Part shown: positions 1 through 8,129 of the stretch, one piece after another
Position numbering within the stretch: the first letter of the stretch is position 1
Layout of the letters: each line of letters starts with the position of its first letter
DNA from: Psychromicrobium silvestre
Lineage (GTDB): Bacteria; Actinomycetota; Actinomycetes; Actinomycetales; Micrococcaceae
Direction: 5' to 3'
Length of the DNA stretch: 64,000 nucleotides
NCBI RefSeq assembly: GCF_013408295.1
Contig: NZ_JACBYQ010000001.1
Span: 434,001-498,000, forward strand
Translations under genes and position numbers: made by a program
The notes under the pieces: model-generated
Told to the model about the DNA's origin: nothing
Database searches by the model: none
What the model saw: only the letters and a program-made list of their open reading frames with translations

Positions 1-987
1 TATATTGGCTCTCATACCGTTCTGCAGCTCTTGGAAAAGGGGCATGAACTGGTGGTGGTGGACAATCTACTGAATTCCTCTGCCGAGTCCCTGGACCGCG
101 TTCGCCAGTTGACCGGTCGGGAAGTAAGTTTTCACCAGATCGACCTGTTGGATGAGCAAGCAGTGGAAGAAGTCTTCGCCCAGGAAGCGCCGGAAGCCGT
201 GGTGCATTTCGCCGGTTTAAAGGCCGTCGGGGAGTCGGTAGCAGAGCCGCTGCTCTATTACCGCAATAACTTGATCGGTACTCTGAACCTGCTGCAGAGT
301 ATGCAAAAACATGAGATAAAGAAACTCGTTTTCAGCTCCTCAGCCACCGTCTATAGCGCGACGGCGAGTAGCCCGCTCGTGGAAAAATCGGAACTAGGTG
401 CGACTAATCCTTATGGCCGCACCAAGCAGCAAATCGAAGAGATTCTGAGCGATTTAGGAGCCTCCGACCCGCAGTGGCGGATCGCCCTGCTGCGTTACTT
501 CAATCCGGTGGGTGCTCATGCCTCGGGCCGGATCGGTGAAGACCCCAGCGGCATCCCTAATAATCTGCTGCCCTTCGTGGCTCAGGTAGCGGTGGGTCGC
601 CGTGAACAAGTCACTGTCTTTGGGCATGACTATCCGACCACGGACGGCACCGGAGTGCGCGACTACATTCATGTGGTGGACTTAGCGGACGGGCACTTGG
701 CCGCGCTTGATTACCTGGAAGAGAACGCCGGAGTGTATCGCTGGAACCTCGGTACCGGTCGTGGCTATTCGGTGCTTGAGGTGATTGCGGCCTTCCAGAA
801 GGTCTCCGGGCGGAAGATCAACTACGTGCTTGGCGATCGGCGGCCCGGTGACCTGGCTACGTCCTTTGCCGATGCCTCGGCAGCCCTAGCGCAATTGAGC
901 TGGTCGGCGACTCGCGATCTGGAAGAAATGTGCGCCGACCACTGGCGCTGGCAGGAACAAAATCCGCAGGGCTATCAGTCCGCCTGA
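1..987 (+). CDS. galE: UDP-glucose 4-epimerase, 5' end outside window
   Basis: Interconverts UDP-glucose and UDP-galactose in the cytoplasm with bound NAD (extended SDR family). The reading frame is open from base 1, and the first visible residues, YIGSHT, follow the usual GGAGYIG dinucleotide motif, so only about ten residues are missing. The catalytic Ser of SSSATVYS and the Tyr and Lys of NPYGRTK are present, as are the family blocks RYFNPVGAH and GVRDYIHVVDLADGH. About 328 residues are visible, close to full length. A TTG at 31 is inside the conserved fold and is not the start. The 3' end overlaps the convergent bioN stop by 13 bases, leaving no room for a terminator. Confidence 0.95.
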   Translation, partial: YIGSHTVLQLLEKGHELVVVDNLLNSSAESLDRVRQLTGREVSFHQIDLLDEQAVEEVFAQEAPEAVVHFAGLKAVGESVAEPLLYYRNNLIGTLNLLQSMQKHEIKKLVFSSSATVYSATASSPLVEKSELGATNPYGRTKQQIEEILSDLGASDPQWRIALLRYFNPVGAHASGRIGEDPSGIPNNLLPFVAQVAVGRREQVTVFGHDYPTTDGTGVRDYIHVVDLADGHLAALDYLEENAGVYRWNLGTGRGYSVLEVIAAFQKVSGRKINYVLGDRRPGDLATSFADASAALAQLSWSATRDLEEMCADHWRWQEQNPQGYQSA

Positions 988-1625
988 TCGCCGATTCCCC
1001 GAGCGGCCAGGGCCTCCCCGGTGGATTGAGCCAAGGCCACGGTGGCAATGACGGTGGGCAGCAGATGGGCACGTGGGCTGCGTTCCAGTCCGCGTGCCTT
1101 GGCTGCGTCATGCACATCGGCATAAGCACCTAGCAGATACGGCACGCTGCGGAACATGATGCTCACGGTGAGCGCGAAGCGTTCGGGATCGGCGCCGAGG
1201 AAACGCAGTGGCCGGATCAGCGAGGTCAAACCGTCGAGAACTTCCTGCGGCTTGCTGCTGAGGCTCAGCAGGCTAGCAGCGTAAACGCAACTGAGCATCA
1301 CCAAGACTATATTGGCGGCAATCGGTAGTCCCGCCGCCCAGCCGTTCAACAGGCATTGATAACCGGAAAGTATGAACAACACCGGCCAGAGCAGTTTGAG
1401 CGGAGCGAGCAGAACCCGCCGGGGGAGCCTGGCGCTGATGAACGCCAGCAAAATGATGAGCAATAGCGCCGAAAGGGCCAGCCAACCCGGGGGCCAGAGC
1501 AGCGGGAGTAAGTAACACAACACGCCGACCACGGCCATCCCCAGCAGCTTGAGTAAATAGGGGCTGCGATGCAGGAAACTATCGCCCGCAATATATTGAC
1601 CCACCAGGAAGCTATGCCCGCGCAT
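975..1625 (-). CDS. bioN: Energy-coupling factor transporter transmembrane protein (BioN/EcfT)
   Basis: Membrane scaffold of an ECF vitamin importer, coupling the ATPase to the substrate-binding protein. The 216-residue product has about five hydrophobic segments and two Ala-Arg-Gly coupling motifs near the C terminus (AKARG and LAARG), which in EcfT proteins contact the ATPase. The ATG directly follows the bioM stop codon, so the two are co-translated. It is the third gene of bioY-bioM-bioN, and that context assigns it to biotin uptake. Its 3' end overlaps galE. Confidence 0.85.
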   Translation of the reverse strand: MRGHSFLVGQYIAGDSFLHRSPYLLKLLGMAVVGVLCYLLPLLWPPGWLALSALLLIILLAFISARLPRRVLLAPLKLLWPVLFILSGYQCLLNGWAAGLPIAANIVLVMLSCVYAASLLSLSSKPQEVLDGLTSLIRPLRFLGADPERFALTVSIMFRSVPYLLGAYADVHDAAKARGLERSPRAHLLPTVIATVALAQSTGEALAARGIGDQAD

Positions 1626-2345
1626 TCAGGCCTTCCAGGTCTTCGCCCTGGCGAGGGCCAGTTCTCGGTACTGCCGAACACCCGCTACCGGATCGCCGTC
1701 GTACACCACCTTGGCTTGATCGATCACCAGCAAACGTTCCGCGCGGCAGGCCAGCTCCAAATCGTGGCTGGCCAGCACCACTTGTTGCTCCAGCCCGGCC
1801 AGCAACTCGACCAGCCGATGCGTGTTGACCAGATCTAGCAGCGTTGTTGGCTCATCAAGGACCAGGATTTTCGGTTGAACCGCAAGCACACTACTGAGCG
1901 CCACCAGTTGGCGTTCGCCGCCGGAAAGCGAATACACGCTGTGTTCCGCCAGCGATTCCAGCCCAAAGCGCTCCAGCACCTGCAATGCCGCAGCTCTTCG
2001 CTCCGGAGCTTTCGGATGGCTTCGACGCAACGAAAGTTCGACGTCTTCTAAGGGGGTGGGCATCACTAGTTGAGAGAGGGGATCAGTAAACATGAAACCC
2101 ACCTGACGGCGGACGGCGGCGCCCTCCCGAACGGTATCCAGCCCGTTGACCTCAACCGAACCAGAGCTCGGCGCAATCAGACCATTGAGCAGTCTCAGCA
2201 GGGTGGACTTACCGGAACCATTGGCTCCGATAACGGCTATCCGTTGTTCGGTCAATTCCAGCGTGAGCTCTTCGAGCAAGGTGAGTTCGCTGCCGCCGTC
2301 CGGGGACTTCACCCGAACGGCGGCAGCCTTCAGCTCAATTGTCAC
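1626..2345 (-). CDS. bioM: Biotin ECF transporter ATPase (BioM)
   Basis: ABC ATPase that powers ECF-type biotin uptake at the inner face of the membrane. Its 239 residues contain Walker A GANGSGKST (40-48), signature LSGGERQ (140-146), Walker B ILVLDEP (160-166) and the switch histidine in ASHD. The start is GTG with no obvious Shine-Dalgarno sequence. It lies 37 bases after bioY and abuts bioN. Being a single ATPase gene beside bioY supports a dedicated biotin module rather than a shared EcfAA' module. Confidence 0.88.
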   Translation of the reverse strand: MTIELKAAAVRVKSPDGGSELTLLEELTLELTEQRIAVIGANGSGKSTLLRLLNGLIAPSSGSVEVNGLDTVREGAAVRRQVGFMFTDPLSQLVMPTPLEDVELSLRRSHPKAPERRAAALQVLERFGLESLAEHSVYSLSGGERQLVALSSVLAVQPKILVLDEPTTLLDLVNTHRLVELLAGLEQQVVLASHDLELACRAERLLVIDQAKVVYDGDPVAGVRQYRELALARAKTWKA

Positions 2346-2382
2346 AGCAGTTCAATCGACACGCTAGTTCAATCAACACCAC

Positions 2383-3021
2383 TCAGCGGTCTCGTAACAG
2401 CCGAGGGAAGGCGCGGTGCAGGCTGAGTGCCAGCAACACGGCTAAGACGATTTTGATCAGGTCGCCGGGGATGAAGATGATATCCGCAGAGAAAGCCGCG
2501 CCGAGGCTTAGCTTGCCGTTGATCATCATGCCCACGATGCCGAGTGCATGATTGAGCACCAGGCCGACAACTCCGGCAGCTGCGAAGAGCACCGGAGCTA
2601 GCCGCCAGGCTCGACGAACGATCAGCAAAGCGAGAGCACCGACCAGGGCTGCGACCAAGGGGAAGCTCAGTAGGTAGCCAGCGCTGGGGCCAGCCAACAG
2701 GCCGATACCACCGCGGAACCCGGCGAAGATCGGCAAGCCCACTAGGCCGAGTATGAGGTAGAGACCGACCGCCGCGAAGGCTCTGCCCGGTCCAAGCAGC
2801 AAGGCGGTCAGGGTGATCACCAAGGTCTGCAAGGTCAGCGGGACGCTGAGTAGATTGCCGATCTGGATGGGTGGAACCACGGCAACAACGACCAGCAACG
2901 CGGCGAAGACCGCGATCAGTGACAGGTCTTGGGCTCCCCAGCGCCGCCGGACCTTACCGGTTGTCGAAGCGGGGTTCTGCTGGCTCTTCTGCTGGTTGAG
3001 CTCGGCGGAACGTGGATTCAC
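2383..3021 (-). CDS. bioY: Biotin transporter BioY (S component)
   Basis: Substrate-binding integral membrane subunit of the biotin importer. The 212-residue product has a polar N terminus then about six transmembrane helices, with the family pattern of GLPIFAGFRGGIGLLAGPSAGY in the middle. An ATG at 3051 is in frame, but the GTG at 3021 is preferred because a GAGGAG ribosome-binding sequence lies 7 bases before it. It is the first gene of bioYMN and has its own 170-base leader with a candidate operator. It lies downstream of a biotin-dependent enzyme operon on the same strand, suggesting matched supply and demand for biotin. Confidence 0.9.
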   Translation of the reverse strand: MNPRSAELNQQKSQQNPASTTGKVRRRWGAQDLSLIAVFAALLVVVAVVPPIQIGNLLSVPLTLQTLVITLTALLLGPGRAFAAVGLYLILGLVGLPIFAGFRGGIGLLAGPSAGYLLSFPLVAALVGALALLIVRRAWRLAPVLFAAAGVVGLVLNHALGIVGMMINGKLSLGAAFSADIIFIPGDLIKIVLAVLLALSLHRAFPRLLRDR

Positions 3022-3104
3022 AGGTATCTCCTCAATCTCAGTTTGTAGCATGTGGACAATGAATCGTGATGGTTTCCCTGACTTTACCGGTTGCGGCTGC
3101 GTTG

Positions 3105-3121
3105 GTAATTGTTTGTATTAC
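3105..3121. promoter_or_regulatory. Candidate operator upstream of bioYMN
   Basis: Perfect inverted repeat GTAAT-N7-ATTAC, with outer TTG and CAA bases nearly symmetric, about 84 bases upstream of the chosen bioY start. Biotin genes are usually controlled by BirA, BioR or BioQ operators. This site does not clearly match a consensus I can recall, so the binding protein is unknown. Confidence 0.4.
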
Positions 3122-3191
3122 ACAAGGTTAGGGCTGCTTTGTTGATGAAGCTCGGCCGCGGGCGGCCAGCACCAAGAATCAACTTAGAACA

Positions 3192-4661
3192 TCAGCTCAG
3201 CGCGGCATCCGCAGCCAGCACCTCGCGATCCCGTTCACTGAGTTCCGCCTCCGTGACCGTAGGTGGTTGCTGGAGCCGGTATGCCAGATAGTACAGCCCG
3301 GCGGCCAATAGCACCGTGATCAACGGAGCCAGCTGAGCTAGCACCGGAGCGGCAGTCTGTTCGGTCAACGCAATTCCGGTACCAGCACTGAGTATCCAGG
3401 CCAGCGCGCCAGCGTTGAGTAGGGGCAATTTGCGCACCCTCACCTCGGGAAGCTGATCTTGCTTGCCGCGGTTGAGCGCAATGTAAACCAGCGCAATGGA
3501 CACCCAGGCGGTGACAAAAACGCCCTGCCAGGCCAGCGCCTTCAAAAGGTAGCTCAGCACATCGGTGAGCATCAGCAAGAAGACCACGACCCCGGAGATG
3601 ATGGCCCAGAAGTATCTGGGCAGCCGCAGTCCGAAGCGCAGTGCGAGCGCATCGAGATTGCTTGAGGCCAGGTAATAATTCGCAGTATTGATCCGGGTCT
3701 GCGAAATGAAGATCACCAAGACGCCAATGAATCCGAGTGAGGAGATGAATGCTTGGACCACTCCGGTCTCGCTGGCTTCCAAACCCCAGGCGCTCATAAT
3801 GTAGATTCCCACCAGCCCACTGAGGCCGAAGGTACAGAGGTAGAAGACCCAACCGAAGCTTGCTTGGCTATGGAAGTTCTGATCCTTCTTCTTGCCCAAT
3901 CGGGCATAGTCGAAGGTGTACATCATCATGATGTACACGCCCATGTAGATCAGATAGGAACTTAGCCAACCCGGCAGCGCACCTTGTGGGGCGGCCTCTC
4001 CAATCCAATGGCTGGGCACGCCACGGATCACGGTGGCTGCAATAACGACGGCGACCAGGCCGGCAAAGTAGAGCGGCAACAGGATACCGTTCAGCCGGTC
4101 GAGCCAGTTCCGTACTCCGCCAATGGCCAGCGGAACCGCATAAGCCACCACCAAGGCGTACCACATGACAATGCTTCCACCGAAGAACTGCTGCAGGGCG
4201 ACGGCGATAATGGAACCTTCGAAGACCGCATAGTAGATCGCGGTGGCAGCGAAGATCAGCGCGGCCAGACCGGAGCCGATGACCCCGAAGAGGGTTCTAG
4301 AGAGCAGGTTCACCGAGAGCCCGGTGCGGGCAGCATAGCGGGAGAGCACCAGGTTAATCAGCCCGTAGGTCACCACGGTCAGCACAATGCCGATCAGGGT
4401 ATTAGTTACTCCCACCGCACTGGCCGAAGCCACCGCGATATAGATCCAAAACATTGCTGAAAACAAGGCCCACCAAGCCATAAAAAGCGACCATTTACCG
4501 GCCCGATCTGCGGCCGGCAGAACGTAATTTGAGTACGACAAAATAACCCCCAGGGGTAAGTGATATTGCGGGATGAAGTGAACCGGCTTGGATGGCGCGG
4601 TCGGGGGATTCCTAGACTTGGTGTGTCCAGAGTTGTTCGCGAAGTTTCGCGTTGTTGCCAC
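3192..4661 (-). CDS. NCS1-family permease, probably for the substrate of the adjacent oxoprolinase/carboxylase operon
   Basis: Secondary transporter of the nucleobase:cation symporter-1 family (cytosine, uracil, allantoin, hydantoin type). The 489-residue product has about twelve hydrophobic helices and the NCS1-like N-terminal stretch ending ADRAGKW before helix 1. The GTG start at 4661 overlaps pxpC by 50 bases and has no good ribosome-binding site; a TTG at 4541 is an alternative but would remove family-typical N-terminal sequence. It is the last gene of the pxpA-to-pxpC operon, so it probably imports the N-heterocycle, lactam or amide handled there. The exact substrate cannot be read from sequence. 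Confidence 0.8.
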   Translation of the reverse strand: MATTRNFANNSGHTKSRNPPTAPSKPVHFIPQYHLPLGVILSYSNYVLPAADRAGKWSLFMAWWALFSAMFWIYIAVASASAVGVTNTLIGIVLTVVTYGLINLVLSRYAARTGLSVNLLSRTLFGVIGSGLAALIFAATAIYYAVFEGSIIAVALQQFFGGSIVMWYALVVAYAVPLAIGGVRNWLDRLNGILLPLYFAGLVAVVIAATVIRGVPSHWIGEAAPQGALPGWLSSYLIYMGVYIMMMYTFDYARLGKKKDQNFHSQASFGWVFYLCTFGLSGLVGIYIMSAWGLEASETGVVQAFISSLGFIGVLVIFISQTRINTANYYLASSNLDALALRFGLRLPRYFWAIISGVVVFLLMLTDVLSYLLKALAWQGVFVTAWVSIALVYIALNRGKQDQLPEVRVRKLPLLNAGALAWILSAGTGIALTEQTAAPVLAQLAPLITVLLAAGLYYLAYRLQQPPTVTEAELSERDREVLAADAALS

Positions 4662-5577
4662 GGGCTGCCAAAGCTTGATCCATGGAAACCTCGGTAAAGC
4701 GGGTTTTTGTTCCGGGCGCGCTACGAGCCAGCAGATCCAGATCGGCGCTGATCACGGTGGCCACCATGGCGTAGCCGCCGCCGGAGACCGCGTCGCGATG
4801 CAGTACGATCGGTTCTTTTCCGCCGGGGATCTGAATCGATCCAACGGCGTAACCGGCATCGACAATATTAGAGGGATCGGAACCGGCACCGAAGGGCTGA
4901 ACCCGCGGCTTCCATTCGACCTCCGGCCCGGAGTAACGTAGCCCGGTGCGGTCTGCCACCGGGGTGAGGTTCCATTCCGCGCTCACCAGGGTGTGCCAGC
5001 CAGCCTCACTGAGGAGATGGTCGTAGAGTCCTCTGAGCACCCTGACCTCAAGCTGCTTGCTGAAGCTGGGGCGTAGTTCCTGCGGGCACTGCTGGAAACC
5101 TTCGCCAAGCACACGACCCACCGGTAGCAGATCTCCGGCCCGCAGGGTCCTGCCCTGGAAGCCTCCTAATTTGCCGAGCGTATAGGTACTGCGGCTTCCT
5201 AGCACCACCGGTACGTCAATACCGCCGGAAACCGCCAGGTAGAACCGACTCCCGGCTTGGGCGGGTCCGAAGGAGACCTCATCGCCCGGCTGCAAGGATA
5301 TTCTTTCCCATTGCGGCTTCGTGACCCCATTGATGGTGACTGTGACCGGGGCGCCGGTCACCGCGATGTTCATCGAAGAGAGCGCTTTCAGCCGTGGACC
5401 GAGGTAGGCGGCTTCCAGCACGGCTTCCTTCACGGTATTGCCTACTAGTGCATTGGCTACCTCGGCGCTGAACTGATCCATTGCCCCGCCTTGCGGGATG
5501 CCGACGTTGTACACACCGGGCCGTCCTTGGTCCTGCACTGTGGTGGAGAGGCCGGGTTCGATTATTTCAATGCTCAT
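4612..5577 (-). CDS. pxpC: 5-oxoprolinase subunit C / biotin-dependent carboxyltransferase subunit (KipA, AHS2 family)
   Basis: KipA/AHS2 protein of 321 residues, normal for the family. The N-terminal blocks IIEPGLSTTVQDQGRPG and GIPQGGAMD and the later GSRSTY and IPGGKEP stretches are typical. With PxpB it forms the carboxyltransferase half of urea-carboxylase-like enzymes, and with PxpA and PxpB the ATP-dependent 5-oxoprolinase. ATG 5577 is preferred over the upstream in-frame start at 5586 because AGGTGG precedes it. It overlaps pxpB by 11 bases and the permease gene by 50. The names KipA or antagonist of a sporulation kinase inhibitor would mislead here. Confidence 0.88.
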   Translation of the reverse strand: MSIEIIEPGLSTTVQDQGRPGVYNVGIPQGGAMDQFSAEVANALVGNTVKEAVLEAAYLGPRLKALSSMNIAVTGAPVTVTINGVTKPQWERISLQPGDEVSFGPAQAGSRFYLAVSGGIDVPVVLGSRSTYTLGKLGGFQGRTLRAGDLLPVGRVLGEGFQQCPQELRPSFSKQLEVRVLRGLYDHLLSEAGWHTLVSAEWNLTPVADRTGLRYSGPEVEWKPRVQPFGAGSDPSNIVDAGYAVGSIQIPGGKEPIVLHRDAVSGGGYAMVATVISADLDLLARSAPGTKTRFTEVSMDQALAARGNNAKLREQLWTHQV

Positions 5578-6475
5578 CGAGACCACCTAGGAGTTGTTGG
5601 TTATAAGTGTGCGGATCGGCGAGCGCCTGAGCCAGATCGAAGGTGACCGGCAGCTGTCGGTATCGGTAGCTTCCGGCCTCTACTTGAGCCTGGATGCTGC
5701 GATACTCGGCCTCGTTCACCGGTTTGAATTTCACGATGTCCCCGGGTTTGAAGAACACCATGAAGTCTTGGAAATCGGGGAGTTGCTGTGCCGGATCGAA
5801 GATTGGTACCGCAGCGATGCCGAACATCTGATAGCCACCAGCGCCACGAACCGAATAGATGCAGGCGAAACAGCCGCCGTGACCCACGGTGAGCGGCGGA
5901 GTGTCGGTTCTCGGACTGAGATATTTGGGGACCTGCAGTTGCTCTTCCGGCGGCACGATTTGGAACATAAAAGGCAGGCCGGCCACAAAACCGACCATGG
6001 AGACCAGCCAGGGGGAGCTGTGGTGCCGTTCGATGAACTCCTCCGCGCCGGAGAGTTGGTTCTGTTCGGCCGCGAAATCGAGGTCGCTGCCCTCCGGACG
6101 CTGATGCCCCTTTCGGAAACGTGCCGCGGTCTCCGAGGTGTATGGATCCTGATACCAGACCGGAACCTCGATCAGCCGGGTCTGAAGGGTTTGCAGGCTT
6201 GAACTGCGCACCTTTTGCTCAGCCTCACGAACTGTCGCTTCCAAGCGATCAGGAGCCAGCAGATCAGGATTGAAGCGGATGAGTATCGAGGCATTGGCCG
6301 GACAGATATCGACGACGCCGGGCAGCTCGCCTTCGGTCAGCACCTGAGCCATGCTATTGGCCAGGAAATTGGCTGCCAGGCTCATTGCCTCGTCTATTTC
6401 CACGAACAGGAACTCGTCACCGCCCCAGGTGTAGCGGGCCGCGGTGGGGATGCCGAGGGTTCCGGGACTGCTCAT
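5567..6475 (-). CDS. pxpB: 5-oxoprolinase subunit B / carboxyltransferase subunit (KipI, AHS1 family)
   Basis: KipI/AHS1 partner of PxpC. It has 302 residues, longer than the roughly 220-240 of simple PxpB; the excess is in the middle (about 100-160) and the C terminus. Conserved features are the HHSSPW block, GFVAGLPFMF and PPLTVGHGG. AHS1 and AHS2 domains form the carboxyltransferase of urea carboxylase and allophanate-related enzymes. It overlaps the biotin carboxylase stop by 4 bases (ATGA) and pxpC by 11, indicating coupled translation. The larger size may mark the subfamily that works with biotin subunits; that is inference. Confidence 0.86.
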   Translation of the reverse strand: MSSPGTLGIPTAARYTWGGDEFLFVEIDEAMSLAANFLANSMAQVLTEGELPGVVDICPANASILIRFNPDLLAPDRLEATVREAEQKVRSSSLQTLQTRLIEVPVWYQDPYTSETAARFRKGHQRPEGSDLDFAAEQNQLSGAEEFIERHHSSPWLVSMVGFVAGLPFMFQIVPPEEQLQVPKYLSPRTDTPPLTVGHGGCFACIYSVRGAGGYQMFGIAAVPIFDPAQQLPDFQDFMVFFKPGDIVKFKPVNEAEYRSIQAQVEAGSYRYRQLPVTFDLAQALADPHTYNQQLLGGLDEH

Positions 6476-7836
6476 GCCAGTACCTCCCAGAAGTCGGGGT
6501 TGGTTTCGATGAATTTGGAGTGATGGGAGACCTCGGCCAACTCGGCTCGTGCCGCGAGCGCCTTCAGTAACGGAAGCGTGGTGTGCACTCCTTCGATCTC
6601 GGCTTCACCGAGCGCCCTTCGGGCTCGACTCAGTGCAGTTTCCCGACTTTCATCCCAGACGATGATTTTGGCCAGCAGGGAGTCATAGAAAGGTGCCACC
6701 GCAGAACCTACTCGGACTCCTGAATCCAAGCGGATACCCGGTCCTTCTGGCCATTGAAGCCGGGAAAGCGTGCCCGGACTGGGCATGAAATTATTGGCGG
6801 GATCTTCGGCATTGAGTCGGAACTCAAAGGCATGGCCGTTGAACGTCACATCTTGCTGGCCGAGCCGCAGCGGGTTTCCGGCGGCGATCAGCAATTGCTC
6901 TCGCACCAGGTCTAGACCGGTAATCAGCTCGGTGACCGGGTGCTCAACCTGGAGTCGGGTGTTCATCTCGATGAACGCGGCTTGGCCGCTGCGCGGATCG
7001 TAAAGGAATTCCACCGTGCCGAGTCCGCTGTAGGAACACGCCAGGGCAAGCTGCACCGAGGAGTTACGGATCTCCGACCGGACTTCCTCGGGTAGATCGG
7101 GAGCGGGTGCTTCCTCGACGAGTTTCTGTTGCCGGCGTTGTAAGGAACAATCCCGGTCGCCCAGGTGGATCACTTGCTGGCCGTCGCCGAGGATCTGTAC
7201 TTCGACGTGACGAGCCTGTTCGATGAACTGCTCCAGGTACACATCGGGACTTCCGAAGGCTGCCGCAGCCTCGGCTCGTGCCAGGTCGACGGTCTGGACC
7301 AGATCCTTCACCGAGGTGACCAATCGAATGCCCCGCCCGCCGCCACCAGCCGAGGCTTTAACCACTAACGGGAAACCGATCTGCTCGCCAAACTGCTCAA
7401 CTTCTTCTGGCCTGAGCGCGGGGTCGAGTATTCCGTCGGTGCCGCGCAGAGTGGGTACCCCGGCCCCTCGAGCGGCTTGCCGAGCTTGGGATTTATTGCC
7501 CATCTGCTCAATAGCTTCCGGGGAGGGCCCCACCCAGGTGATTCCGGCGTCGAGCACCTGACGGGCAAAGCCAGCGTTCTCGGACAGGAATCCATAGCCG
7601 GGATGTATGGCATCGGCGCGGGAACGCCTGGCTGCCTCCAGCACCGCCTGCTGATCGAGGTAGCTCTTGCTGGCCGGAGCCGGGCCGATGACGGCAATCT
7701 CATCGGCAAGCTGAGCGGCAAGAGACTCTCGGTCAACTTCACTGCAAGCCAGGATGGTTTCGATGCCCATCTCGCGTGCGGTGCGGATGATCCGGACCGC
7801 GATTTCCCCTCTATTGGCCACTAATAGCCGGTGCAT
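6472..7836 (-). CDS. Biotin carboxylase subunit (AccC-like) of a dedicated carboxylase
   Basis: Carboxylates the biotin on a carrier protein using ATP and bicarbonate. The 454-residue protein has the standard biotin carboxylase layout: N-terminal LLVANRGEIAVRI, the glycine loop AGGGGRG near 165, the RDCSLQRRQQK segment and the EMNTRLQVEH active-site segment near 290-300. All expected catalytic residues are present. ATG 7836 is preferred; a GTG at 7845 overlaps the carrier-gene stop by 4 bases but its ribosome-binding site is too close. Its location between a small carrier and pxpBC argues for a substrate other than acetyl-CoA, so accC is not used as a symbol. Confidence 0.9.
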   Translation of the reverse strand: MHRLLVANRGEIAVRIIRTAREMGIETILACSEVDRESLAAQLADEIAVIGPAPASKSYLDQQAVLEAARRSRADAIHPGYGFLSENAGFARQVLDAGITWVGPSPEAIEQMGNKSQARQAARGAGVPTLRGTDGILDPALRPEEVEQFGEQIGFPLVVKASAGGGGRGIRLVTSVKDLVQTVDLARAEAAAAFGSPDVYLEQFIEQARHVEVQILGDGQQVIHLGDRDCSLQRRQQKLVEEAPAPDLPEEVRSEIRNSSVQLALACSYSGLGTVEFLYDPRSGQAAFIEMNTRLQVEHPVTELITGLDLVREQLLIAAGNPLRLGQQDVTFNGHAFEFRLNAEDPANNFMPSPGTLSRLQWPEGPGIRLDSGVRVGSAVAPFYDSLLAKIIVWDESRETALSRARRALGEAEIEGVHTTLPLLKALAARAELAEVSHHSKFIETNPDFWEVLA

Positions 7837-7841
7837 GCTGC

Positions 7842-8093
7842 TCACTTCTCTCCGTCTTCATCGACGACTGCTATTGAGTCGCCGGGATTGACCGCCCCGA
7901 AATCCTCTACCGAAAACTCCCGGAGCACTCCGGCCACATCGGAGCGGATCTCGCTGAATTGCTTCATGATTTCCACTACCCCGATGACTTGGCCGACTTC
8001 GAGCCGGTCACCGGGTTCGACATAGGGGTCCTTGTCCGGCCCAGGCTTGCGGTAGAAAATTCCGGGCAGAGCGGATGAGATGTGATGGGTCAC
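7842..8093 (-). CDS. Biotin carboxyl carrier protein, stand-alone domain
   Basis: Small 83-residue biotinyl carrier. The biotin lysine is K44 within EIMKQF, a variant of the usual EAMKM signature; residues around it (IGVVEIMKQFSEI and GVLREFSVEDFG) fit the biotinyl fold. There is no Pro/Ala-rich linker domain as in AccB of fatty-acid synthesis. The stop overlaps an in-frame GTG of the carboxylase gene, and pxpA lies 36 bases upstream. It should shuttle carboxyl groups from the carboxylase to the PxpB/PxpC carboxyltransferase. Confidence 0.85.
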   Translation of the reverse strand: MTHHISSALPGIFYRKPGPDKDPYVEPGDRLEVGQVIGVVEIMKQFSEIRSDVAGVLREFSVEDFGAVNPGDSIAVVDEDGEK

Positions 8094-8129
8094 GGGATTC
8101 CTCGGTTTCTTTGGTTTAAAGTGCAGGTT

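Noticed and set aside
4612-6475. Naming pxpB/pxpC as KipI/KipA sporulation kinase regulators
   Set aside because: The context (pxpA, biotin carboxylase, biotin carrier, permease) shows a metabolic operon; there is no sporulation context in this lineage.
6472-7836. Calling the biotin carboxylase the housekeeping acetyl-CoA carboxylase accC
   Set aside because: Actinobacteria usually use a fused AccA3-type BC-carrier protein, and the gene is locked in an operon with pxpBC, so a dedicated enzyme is more likely.
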